DNA from: a bacterium | Lineage (GTDB): Bacteria; Pseudomonadota; Gammaproteobacteria; Burkholderiales; Thiobacillaceae | DNA length: 64,000 nucleotides | NCBI GenBank assembly: GCA_009772925.1 | Contig: WOUQ01000010.1 | Coordinates: forward strand, 21,279 to 85,278 | Direction: 5' to 3' | In this document: positions 12,399 through 19,275 of the stretch, piece by piece | Layout: every line of letters begins with the position of its first letter | How positions within the stretch are numbered: position 1 is the stretch's first letter | Program-made: the position numbers and the translations under genes | Notes under the pieces: model-generated | Databases searched by the model: none | Told to the model about the DNA's origin: nothing | The model's input: only the letters and a program-made list of their open reading frames with translations

Positions 12399-12735
12399 TC
12401 AGCGCCTCGTCGGCGCACGCCGGCAGCGCGCCGTCCCGCGGGATTTGACGCCCGTCGACGATTTCCAGGTCGTTCTGCCGTGCGAAATCGAGCAGGAAAC
12501 GGAACAGGCGGGTCTCGCGCTGTTCGAGGGCGCGCTGGATCACCACGCAGCGCACGCCCTGGCGGGTGACCGGGCAGACCATGGGGGAATAGCGCAGACG
12601 ATGGTCCGAGCCGACGCAGGAGGCCACCCCGGCCAGGCGTTCCGCCCAGTCGCTGGGGCGAAAGGGTCGTCCCGCGCGGGTCAGGCCGCGTATCACGATC
12701 TCGCCCTGGAATTCGTCATTGCCGGCAGCGCTCAT
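12379..12735 (-). CDS. DUF3579 family protein
   Basis: A 118-residue soluble protein. The conserved DUF3579 core is visible: EIVIRGLTRAGRPFRPSDWAERLAGV, then SPMVCPVTRQGVRCVVIQRALE and FRFLLDFARQNDLEIVDGR. The function is unknown. The start is uncertain. The ORF track begins at 12810, but that region holds the likely ppa promoter (TATAAT at 12793). The ATG giving MSAAGNDEFQGE is preferred, with 12765 as an alternative. It is convergent with rpsT and divergent from ppa. Confidence 0.75.
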   Translation of the reverse strand: MSAAGNDEFQGEIVIRGLTRAGRPFRPSDWAERLAGVASCVGSDHRLRYSPMVCPVTRQGVRCVVIQRALEQRETRLFRFLLDFARQNDLEIVDGRQIPRDGALPACADEALKTKPPG

Positions 12736-12792
12736 GGAACAGCCCGTGGCGGAAATTTGCTGCATTGTAGCAAAAGGGTCGCCAGGCCCCTT

Positions 12793-12798
12793 TATAAT
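12793..12798 (+). promoter_or_regulatory. candidate -10 element of ppa
   Basis: A perfect TATAAT lies 27 bases upstream of the ppa ATG. No good -35 is found at 16-18 bases, so this is a weak call based on the hexamer and its position. Confidence 0.35.
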
Positions 12799-12824
12799 CA
12801 TCCACTTCAACGTCGGAGACGCAC

Positions 12825-13373
12825 ATGAACCTGGATCGAGTCAGCACGGGTGCCAAGGCGCCGGAAGAAATCAACGTCATCATCGAGATCCCGGCGCATT
12901 CGGATCCGGTGAAGTACGAGGTGGATCATGAAACCGGAGCCCTGTTCGTGGACCGTTTCATGATCACCGCCATGCACTACCCCTGCAATTACGGCTACAT
13001 CCCCCACACCCTGTCCAACGACGGCGACCCCTGCGACGTGCTGGTGGTGACCCCCATCCCGCTGATCTCGGGTTCGGTCATCCGCTGCCGGCCTGTGGCC
13101 CTGCTGCGCATGACGGACGAATCCGGCGACGACGCCAAGGTGCTGGCGGTGCCGGTCGACAAGCTGACCAAGCGCTGGGCCTCGGCCAAGGGCCCGCAGG
13201 ACATGCCCGAGGAATTGATGCAGCGCATCGCCCACTTCTTCGAGCACTACAAGGATCTGGACGAGGGCAAGTGGGTGCGCGTCGGTGGCTGGGAGGATGC
13301 CGAGGCAGCGAAGCGCGAAATCCTGTCCAGCATCGCGATGTACAACGCGGCCCCCGAAAAGCCGATGTTCTGA
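12825..13373 (+). CDS. ppa: inorganic pyrophosphatase (family I)
   Basis: A 182-residue soluble enzyme that hydrolyses pyrophosphate to drive biosynthesis. Family I signatures are present: [55 protein letters not shown] (metal-binding aspartates) and DDAKVLAVP, followed by [18 protein letters not shown]. The length is typical of bacterial family I enzymes. A GGAG site precedes the ATG. It reads towards a phosphodiesterase gene 75 bases downstream. Confidence 0.97.
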   Translation: MNLDRVSTGAKAPEEINVIIEIPAHSDPVKYEVDHETGALFVDRFMITAMHYPCNYGYIPHTLSNDGDPCDVLVVTPIPLISGSVIRCRPVALLRMTDESGDDAKVLAVPVDKLTKRWASAKGPQDMPEELMQRIAHFFEHYKDLDEGKWVRVGGWEDAEAAKREILSSIAMYNAAPEKPMF

Positions 13374-13448
13374 GTCCCGCGCCGGCCGCTTCGGCCGTTG
13401 GCGCGGCGATCTGGCCGCGCCGCCCGCGCGCATGCCGAGAATGGCCCC

Positions 13449-14006
13449 GTGAAGATCTGCATCGTTTCCGACAGCCACGACAACCGCCGTCTGCTCGAGC
13501 ACGCGGCCGAGGACGCCAAGGCGCGCGGGGCGCAGGCCATCCTGCATTGCGGTGACGTGGTGGCGCCCACCACCCTGCGCGTACTGAAGAAGTTCGCGCT
13601 GCCGGTGCATGCGATTCATGGCAACAACACCGGCGATGTCCACGCCATGCACCAGCTCGCCCAGGAACCCGACAGCCCGGTGCGCTACCACGGTCAGGAT
13701 GCCATCCTGCATCTGGGCGGCCGCAGCCTGTTCCTGGTGCACTATCCGCATTACGCGCTGGGCATGGCCCTCACCGGCGACTACGACCTGGTCTGCTGCG
13801 GACATGACCACCGGGCCGGCGTGCGCGCGGTCGCTAATATCAAGGGTGCCACCACCTGGCTGGTGAATCCCGGCACGGTGGGGGGGGTGGGCAAGGAGCC
13901 CACCTACATCCTGGCGGATCTCGAGCGGCTCAGCTTCTCCATCCAGCCGGTGCCCACCGAACAGGGCGAAGCCTGCAACGTGCCGCCCGCCAGCACGCAT
14001 CCCTGA
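13449..14006 (+). CDS. YfcE/MJ0936-type metallophosphoesterase
   Basis: A 185-residue calcineurin-like phosphoesterase. Metal-ligand motifs are in order: IVSDSHDN, HCGDVV, HGNNTGD, LVHYPHYALG and CCGHDHRAG, then LVNPGTVGGVG. Relatives hydrolyse phosphodiesters, but the natural substrate is unknown. The start is taken as GTG (VKICIVSDSHDN) because nearby upstream ATGs are out of frame and the family begins just before the first motif. Its stop codon abuts the stop of the converging DUF3025 gene. Confidence 0.88.
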   Translation: MKICIVSDSHDNRRLLEHAAEDAKARGAQAILHCGDVVAPTTLRVLKKFALPVHAIHGNNTGDVHAMHQLAQEPDSPVRYHGQDAILHLGGRSLFLVHYPHYALGMALTGDYDLVCCGHDHRAGVRAVANIKGATTWLVNPGTVGGVGKEPTYILADLERLSFSIQPVPTEQGEACNVPPASTHP

Positions 14007-14780
14007 TCAGGGCGGCGGGGGCCGGAAGACCGCGCGGTTGTCGTAGAACTCCGGCGCCTCGTTAGCCGCCCACCAGCCCGGTATGCCCAGCACGGGCAGG
14101 GGAAACAGTTGTTTCGGGTCCGCCACCCGCCCTTCCAGCCAGACTCGCGCGACAGCCTCGTCCAGCCAGGCTGGCGCCCCAGCGTCGGCGGGGAGCGCGG
14201 GCGCCGGCACGAACAGGCATTTCGCGGTGATGCCCGGCCAGGGCGCGAGCAGCTTCTCCAGCACGGCGTGGCCGATCAGGAAGGCGCGCGTGTCCTGCCA
14301 GGCCCGCCGATGCGTGACGAAAGCCTCGCGCCAGCGCCGTTGCGCCAGCAGCTCCGCCAGGGCCGGGTCGCAACCCGTCAGCACCAGCCCGCTTTCGTCG
14401 AACAGCGTGGCGGCATCCGCCACCCGGCCACGTTCCCGGCCGGTCTCCAGGTGGCGGCATTGCACCGCGTTCAGCGCCGCCTTGGCGCGCGGAAAGGCGA
14501 GCCAGATGAGGGCGTTCAGCAGATCGTGCCAGTTGTCCCGGCGCGTCGGCACGCAGCCGCTGGCGAGGATGCCGGCCTCGTAATCGACTTGGCCGCAACG
14601 CCGCTCCTGGGTCTGGAATCGGATGGACAGGCCGCGCGCGTTGACGACGCCGGCCCGGCGCGCCAGCTCGTCGAGTTGCTCCAGCGCAGGCCAGCCCGCA
14701 CCGGCCAATGCCCCCGCCCAGGCAGTCAGATGGGCGAACGGCGGCGTCGCCGCGAAATCGTCGCGCCAGTCGCCGCTCAC
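14007..14780 (-). CDS. DUF3025 family protein
   Basis: A 257-residue protein with the DUF3025 signature: LSIRFQTQE, RRDNWHDLLNALIWLAFPRAKAALNAVQ, then a C-terminal region with FLIGHAVLEKLLAPWPGITAKCLFV. The function is unknown; no signal peptide or membrane helix is seen. It overlaps the upstream thioredoxin-like gene by 4 bases (same strand), so the two are probably co-expressed. Confidence 0.85.
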   Translation of the reverse strand: MSGDWRDDFAATPPFAHLTAWAGALAGAGWPALEQLDELARRAGVVNARGLSIRFQTQERRCGQVDYEAGILASGCVPTRRDNWHDLLNALIWLAFPRAKAALNAVQCRHLETGRERGRVADAATLFDESGLVLTGCDPALAELLAQRRWREAFVTHRRAWQDTRAFLIGHAVLEKLLAPWPGITAKCLFVPAPALPADAGAPAWLDEAVARVWLEGRVADPKQLFPLPVLGIPGWWAANEAPEFYDNRAVFRPPPP

Positions 14781-15628
14781 GACCCGAGCGCGGCCAGCCG
14801 CGCCCGGAAGCGCCGCGTCAGGGCGTGTTCCGGGCCGAGCATGCCGAACAGCGCCAGCAGGGCGCGGCGGCCGATGTCGTCGCGGTAGCTCGGCGCCTGC
14901 GCGGCCAAGTCCAGCAGCGACTCCATGGCGCTTTCCGGGTCGTCGTCGAACAGGGCGCGCGCGGCCTGGTTCAGCCGGTATGCCGGTTCCCGCTCGGCCA
15001 GTGTGGAAGCCGCCGCGTCGTCGCGCGCGGCGTCGATCAATTCCAGGTGCGCCAGCAGGGGGGCGACGCCTGCATCGGCGCGCGCGGCCGCGGGCAGCGC
15101 GGCGAGCAGGGCAAGCGCCTCGTCGGGGCGCCCGGCCAGGGTCAGCAGCTTGGCCAGGTCGGTGGCCACCGCCAGGTCTTGCGGATGTTCCACGGCCAGA
15201 CGCGCCAGCATGGCGATGGCTGCCTCGCTGTCGCCGGCCTGGTGCAGGGCGAGGGCGGCCAGTCGCGGTTCTTCCCGTGGGTCGGCGAGAAAGCGGCGCA
15301 GGGCGGTGCGAAAGACGTCCTCCGATTCGGCGCCGTGGATGGTGTGCGCCACTTTTCCGCCGAGAAAGAATTTCACCGTGGGCACGCTGGTGACGCCGAG
15401 GTCGCGCGCCTGGCGGCCCAGCTCGTCGGTGTTCACCATCACCAGCAGGAAGCGGCCGGTGAATTCCGAGGCCAGCTTCACCAGACGCGGCATGAGCAGC
15501 ATGCAGGGACCGGCGCGGGGCGACCAGAAATGCGCCAGCACCAGGCCGCGCGCGGAATTGCCCAGGATCAGCCGGTCGAAATTCTCGGCGCTGGCGTCGA
15601 ACACGAAAGGGGAAAGGGATTCGGACAT
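14777..15628 (-). CDS. CnoX/YbbN-like thioredoxin-TPR co-chaperone
   Basis: A 283-residue protein with an N-terminal thioredoxin fold (about residues 1-110) and a C-terminal TPR-type helical region (about 115-280). The redox site reads WSPRAGPCMLLMPRL, so only the second cysteine of CGPC is present; the cis-proline loop VTSVPTVKFFLGG is intact. This fits the chaperedoxin CnoX (YbbN) family, which protects proteins from oxidative damage rather than acting as a disulfide reductase. It sits two bases after the stop-side end of the HD-GYP gene and is coupled to DUF3025. Confidence 0.85.
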   Translation of the reverse strand: MSESLSPFVFDASAENFDRLILGNSARGLVLAHFWSPRAGPCMLLMPRLVKLASEFTGRFLLVMVNTDELGRQARDLGVTSVPTVKFFLGGKVAHTIHGAESEDVFRTALRRFLADPREEPRLAALALHQAGDSEAAIAMLARLAVEHPQDLAVATDLAKLLTLAGRPDEALALLAALPAAARADAGVAPLLAHLELIDAARDDAAASTLAEREPAYRLNQAARALFDDDPESAMESLLDLAAQAPSYRDDIGRRALLALFGMLGPEHALTRRFRARLAALGS

Positions 15629-15629
15629 G

Positions 15630-16712
15630 TCAGTACCCCCACAGATGACGCCATTCGATGTGCGGCCAGGCCGGGTCTACGCTCAGCGTGCCACGCGGAC
15701 GATGCGCCCGCGTGCCGAGGTCGCGTTCCCGAGGCGGATCGAAGGGACGCCCGCGGCCGTCCATGAAGCTCACGGCGAAGCGGATGAAGCTGTTGCGGCT
15801 GCGCCGCGTGACGCAGGCATGCTCCCGGCTGGCCAGCCGCAGCAGCGTGCCCGGCGGGTACAAGCCCATGCGCCGCAACAGCAGTACCGCGATCTGGTTG
15901 TCGATGAGCCCGCGGCGCGGTCCGTACAACTCGCGCAGGGCATAGCGCATGGCCCGGGGCGGCCGATAGTGCCGTCCGGAAATGCGCGTGACGTAGGCGT
16001 CCACCACGCGCAGGATGCGCGCCGGCAGGCTGATGTGGGCGCCCTCCCTGCCCTCCGGGTAGCCGCTGCCGTCCATGTTTTCGTGATGCTGGCGCACGGC
16101 CTCCAGCCACACCGCGTCGTCGAGGCCCAGCTCGCGCAGGAAGTCGGCCGCGCGTAAGGGATGGGCGATGAGACGAGCGCGCTCGGCCTCGCCGTCGGCG
16201 CCGGCGGAGACGATGCGGGCGGCGTGGATGTCGGGGTCCGTCAGATTCATGGTGAGGGCGGCGCCGGCCAGGCCCAGCCGTTCCTCCTCGCTCAATTCGA
16301 GTTGGTCGGCCACCAGCAGGCAGGTGAACAGCACCAGCAGGGCGTGGTTGATGTCCGGACGCGCCAGGGGCACCAGGCGGGGATAGCCCAGGCAGGCGTC
16401 CGGATGCATGGAGTAGGTCCGCGCCAGTTCCCGGCCGAGTTGGGCCAGCGCCTCGGCGCTCAGCAGTTCCGGCGGGCCGCCCAGCAGGGTGTCCGCTTCG
16501 CCGGCCAGTTGCGCGAGACGGTCCAGGCAGTGGCCGGCTTCCGGCGCCGTGCTCTGCTGGCGGTAGAGGGGACGGCCGATGAGGCGGATGTAATGAGCCT
16601 CGTCGGCGATGAGCGTGTCGGCGCCGGCTACCAGTACGCCGCTGTCGGAGTACAGGTCCCAGGGCAGGGACTGCCCGATCAGGGAAGGGTCGAGTTGGAC
16701 GGGATGCAGCAC
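15630..16712 (-). CDS. degenerate HD-GYP domain protein
   Basis: A 360-residue protein (GTG start chosen; the longer ORF would overlap the divergent gene at 16782). The N-terminal 130 residues lack a clear domain but contain WDLYSDSGVLVAGADT, typical of proteins before HD-GYP. The GYP half is intact: AHPLRAADFLRELG, VRQHHENMDGSGYPEG, LPARILRVVDAYVTRISGR. However, the expected HDIGK metal-binding dyad is replaced by GAALTMNLTDPDIH. It may be a c-di-GMP sensor or an inactive phosphodiesterase. The loss is seen in the sequence; the role is inferred. Confidence 0.82.
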   Translation of the reverse strand: MLHPVQLDPSLIGQSLPWDLYSDSGVLVAGADTLIADEAHYIRLIGRPLYRQQSTAPEAGHCLDRLAQLAGEADTLLGGPPELLSAEALAQLGRELARTYSMHPDACLGYPRLVPLARPDINHALLVLFTCLLVADQLELSEEERLGLAGAALTMNLTDPDIHAARIVSAGADGEAERARLIAHPLRAADFLRELGLDDAVWLEAVRQHHENMDGSGYPEGREGAHISLPARILRVVDAYVTRISGRHYRPPRAMRYALRELYGPRRGLIDNQIAVLLLRRMGLYPPGTLLRLASREHACVTRRSRNSFIRFAVSFMDGRGRPFDPPRERDLGTRAHRPRGTLSVDPAWPHIEWRHLWGY

Positions 16713-16781
16713 GCTATCGGACTTCTGAAGGCGGGATGCCGGGGAGTATGATGCAAGCGACCGACACGTGGGAGCCCCGAC

Positions 16782-17063
16782 ATGACCGTGCACGCGCTGA
16801 ACAACGAGGAAGTCCGCCTACTGCGGGAGGAGCTCGAAATGCTCATGAGCGAGCGGCAGAAGCTGCTGCAGGTGGTGGGCGCCGCCGCCGTGCTGGTGGC
16901 CAATCTGGATTCCGACACCTTGCCGCAGGACCAGGACACCATCGACGCAGCCGAACTGCTGGCCGAGAGCCTCAACGGCCTCAGCGAGGAAAGCCTGAGG
17001 GATGCCCTGGAGGTCGTGCGCGCCGAGTTCGACCCCGATGCCCAGCGCGAGATCGCCAACTGA
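16782..17063 (+). CDS. small coiled-coil hypothetical protein
   Basis: A 93-residue acidic protein not recognised as a known family. Residues about 8-30 (EEVRLLREELEMLMSERQKLLQ) form a probable coiled coil. A short apolar stretch VVGAAAVLVANL and an acidic helical tail follow. It is divergent from the HD-GYP gene, and about 20 bases upstream is a TATGAT. Directly after the stop the last bases recur in tandem (AACTGAGCGCC twice). It could be a small regulatory or cell-division-type coiled-coil factor, but nothing in the sequence decides this. Confidence 0.65.
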   Translation: MTVHALNNEEVRLLREELEMLMSERQKLLQVVGAAAVLVANLDSDTLPQDQDTIDAAELLAESLNGLSEESLRDALEVVRAEFDPDAQREIAN

Positions 17064-17118
17064 GCGCCAACTGAGCGCCGGCTGAGCGGGTCGCCCCGCC
17101 CGGCGGCGAAGGCACGCC

Positions 17119-17946
17119 TCAGTCGGGCCGGCCCAGCAGGCGCACCTCGCGTTGCGGGAAGGGAATGACGATGCCGTCCGCGCGGAAACGTTCCAGGATG
17201 GCCTGATTGAGTTCTCCGGTGGCGGCGTGGAATTCCGCCACCGGCGCCCAGGGCTTGACCGCGATGACCACCCCGGAATCGGCCAGGCTACGCACCTGGA
17301 TCAGCGCTTCCGGATCGTGCAGCAGGCGCGGGTTGGCGGCCAGGATGGCGCGGATCAGCGCCAGCGCCCGGTTCAGGTCGGTGTCGTAGGCCACTCCCAC
17401 CGCCACCTCCAGTTGGCGGATCTCCCCGTAGTTGTGCAGGATCTCGCCGACGATCTTGCGGTTGGGGATGACCACGCGGGAGCGGTCGGGGTGGCTCAGC
17501 ACCGTCTTGAACAGGCTGATCTCCTCGACGCTTCCTTCCTCGCCGACGATGGCGATGTACTCGCCGATGCGGAACGGCCGCGTGAAGATGATGGTGAGGC
17601 CCGCCACCAAGTTGCCCAGCACCCCCTGCATGGCCAGGGCGATGCCGGCGCCGGCCACGCCGAGGCCGGCGATGAGGGGCAGCAGTTCCACGCCCAGGTT
17701 CTGCAGGGCCATGATCAGGAACAGGCCCAGCACCAGCAGGCGCAGCAGGCGCACCAGCAGTTGGCGCACGGGCGCGTCGATGGCCAGTTTCTCCAGCATC
17801 CCCTCCGTCAGCCTGCCCAGCCAGCGGCCGACGAAGAAGCCGACCACCAGGATCAGCAGCGCCACCACCAGTTTGGGGCCGAAGCGGATGGCCAGGTCGA
17901 TGAGGGTGCTCCTGGCCTGGTCGAGGACGACGAATTGATCGTTCAT
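17119..17946 (-). CDS. MscS-family mechanosensitive channel
   Basis: A 275-residue inner-membrane protein like E. coli MscS in length. Three N-terminal helices end in the pore helix LIAGLGVAGAGIALAMQGVLGNLVAGLTIIFTRPFRIGEYI, with its Gly/Ala pattern. The beta domain follows (VEEISLFKTVLSHPDRSRVVIPNRKIVGEILHNY). The start MNDQFVVLDQ was chosen; the ORF-track extension overlaps hypC. It would release osmolytes on hypo-osmotic shock. It follows hypC by only 10 bases on the same strand, an unusual pairing. Confidence 0.93.
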   Translation of the reverse strand: MNDQFVVLDQARSTLIDLAIRFGPKLVVALLILVVGFFVGRWLGRLTEGMLEKLAIDAPVRQLLVRLLRLLVLGLFLIMALQNLGVELLPLIAGLGVAGAGIALAMQGVLGNLVAGLTIIFTRPFRIGEYIAIVGEEGSVEEISLFKTVLSHPDRSRVVIPNRKIVGEILHNYGEIRQLEVAVGVAYDTDLNRALALIRAILAANPRLLHDPEALIQVRSLADSGVVIAVKPWAPVAEFHAATGELNQAILERFRADGIVIPFPQREVRLLGRPD

Positions 17947-17956
17947 GCTGGCGCGC

Positions 17957-18190
17957 TCACGGACTGGCGGGGGTGCCGAGGATCTGGTCGAACAACTCCC
18001 AGGACAGACGGGCATCTTCCGGACTCACCCGACGCACCGCCTGGCCCAGACTGACCATGACGAAATCGCCGATTGCGGGGGGCTCATCCCGCAGCATGAA
18101 CAGGGACACGTCGCGCTCGACGCCGCGCGCCTCGCAATGGGCGGAGAGACCATCGATGGCAGTGATTTGCATGGGGTAGGCTAGGCACAT
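17957..18190 (-). CDS. hypC: HypC/HupF hydrogenase assembly chaperone
   Basis: A 77-residue protein beginning MCLAYPMQI, the HypC N-terminus whose Cys2 binds HypD and the hydrogenase large-subunit precursor during delivery of the Fe(CN)2CO group. The family core GLSAHCEARGVERDVSLFML and GDFVMVSLGQAVRRVSPEDAR is present. The third-to-sixth residues deviate slightly from the usual CLAIPG. The start at 18190 was chosen because the ORF extension is AT-rich intergenic DNA. It is divergent from hupD. HypA, B, D, E and F are not in this window. Confidence 0.9.
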   Translation of the reverse strand: MCLAYPMQITAIDGLSAHCEARGVERDVSLFMLRDEPPAIGDFVMVSLGQAVRRVSPEDARLSWELFDQILGTPASP

Positions 18191-18335
18191 GGGATGAACG
18201 ATTGAAATATTTGATAGAGATGTTAAGTCATTGAATGCAGATGGGTATGTCCGAAATATTGCAGAAATATTGAGCAATATCAATATGTTGAGTAAATAAG
18301 TATATTGTTATTGCTGCATGTGCGAAGTATTCTTC
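18191..18335. promoter_or_regulatory. AT-rich divergent control region between hypC and hupD
   Basis: This 145-base spacer is strikingly AT-rich for this genome. It contains three copies of GAAATATT (near 18204, 18253 and 18264), TATATT at 18301 and an FNR-like box. It must hold the promoters for both hypC and the hydrogenase operon. The exact start sites are not evident from the sequence alone. Confidence 0.7.
18270..18283. promoter_or_regulatory. FNR/Anr-like box upstream of hupD
   Basis: TTGAG-CAAT-ATCAA matches the FNR consensus TTGAT-N4-ATCAA at nine of ten positions. If it sat at -41.5 the start site would be near 18318 and the -10 near 18306 (TGTTAT), which would favour the hupD ATG at 18336. 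Oxygen-responsive control of the hydrogenase operon is inferred. Confidence 0.5.
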
Positions 18336-18815
18336 ATGGCCATGAAAACCCTGGTTCTCGGTATCGGCAACACCCTGCTTAGCGACGAAGGGGTAGGGAT
18401 TCATGTCTTGCAGGCCCTCTCCGCAGGGGCGCCTCTGCCCGAAGACGTCGAGTTGATGGACGGCGGCACCCTGTCGTTCACCCTGGCCGGTCCCATCGAG
18501 GAAGCGGATGCCCTCATCGTCGTCGACGCCGCCCACATCAAGGCCGAACCCGGTGCGTGGCGTCTGTTCGAAGGCGAGGCCATGGATGCCTTTCTGCTCG
18601 GCAACCGCAAGTCCAGCGTGCACGAGGTGGGTCTCACCGACCTGCGCGCCATCGCCATTCTGGCCGGACACTGGCCGGAAAAGCGAGCTCTGCTCGCCAT
18701 CCAGCCGCAGGTGGTGGATTGGGGCGAGGCCCCCACGCCCGCCGTCGCCGAGGCGATTCCGCCCGTGTGCGCGGCCATCCGTGGCCTGATCGAGGGATGG
18801 CGCCATGTCGCTTGA
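18336..18815 (+). CDS. hupD: [NiFe] hydrogenase maturation endopeptidase
   Basis: A 159-residue HybD/HyaD-type protease (MAMKTLVLGIGNTLLSDEGVGIHVLQAL). The nickel ligands are recognisable as the Glu of SDEGVG, the Asp of LIVVDAAH and the His of SSVHEVGL. It cleaves the large-subunit C-terminal peptide after nickel insertion. The ATG at 18336 is preferred, with GAAG upstream; the ORF-track ATG at 18318 has no ribosome-binding site. It is the first gene of the hydrogenase operon and overlaps hupH by 11 bases. Confidence 0.92.
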   Translation: MAMKTLVLGIGNTLLSDEGVGIHVLQALSAGAPLPEDVELMDGGTLSFTLAGPIEEADALIVVDAAHIKAEPGAWRLFEGEAMDAFLLGNRKSSVHEVGLTDLRAIAILAGHWPEKRALLAIQPQVVDWGEAPTPAVAEAIPPVCAAIRGLIEGWRHVA

Positions 18816-19233
18816 GGACATCCGCGTCGTCGTCGACGCCGGCGAATCTTCCCCGTACCGGGCGGACGCGCTGTCCGGCAACGCCCCCGTGCTGCTGCAC
18901 GAGCTCGCCGAACATGTCCGCCAGCTTGTGGCGGCGGGCGAGTCCACCGCCATCGATCTGAACGCGCTGCCCCTCACTCCCGCCGACCTGGACTGGCTCA
19001 AGGCCACTCTGGGCGAGGGCGAGATCAGCGTCACCCTGCATTCCGACGGCGAATCGACGCTGGCGGAAACGGCTTGCCCCGGAATCTGGTGGGTGAACCA
19101 CCATAACGAGCAGGGGCACGTCGTGTCGCGCTTCATCGAGGTCGCCTTTGTGCCCGAGCTGGTCAAGGCGCACCCGGAAGATGTGAAAACAGGATTAGAA
19201 CATCTTGAATCTTTAATTTTTGATCTAAGCTGA
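18805..19233 (+). CDS. hupH: HupH/HyaF-type hydrogenase maturation protein, short form
   Basis: A 142-residue protein containing one HupH C-terminal-type domain: LPLTPADLDWLKATLGEGEISVTL, then AETACPGIWWVNHHNEQGHVVSRFIEVAFVPELVK. Classical HupH/HyaF proteins are about twice as long, with two related halves, so this is a single-domain version. The family is needed for small-subunit maturation, probably at the iron-sulfur cluster stage. It overlaps hupD and precedes the small-subunit gene by 42 bases. Confidence 0.87.
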   Translation: MSLEDIRVVVDAGESSPYRADALSGNAPVLLHELAEHVRQLVAAGESTAIDLNALPLTPADLDWLKATLGEGEISVTLHSDGESTLAETACPGIWWVNHHNEQGHVVSRFIEVAFVPELVKAHPEDVKTGLEHLESLIFDLS

Positions 19234-19275
19234 ATCAGATTCTTCACGTCAGTGTTGGAAGCCAGGAGGCTAAGC

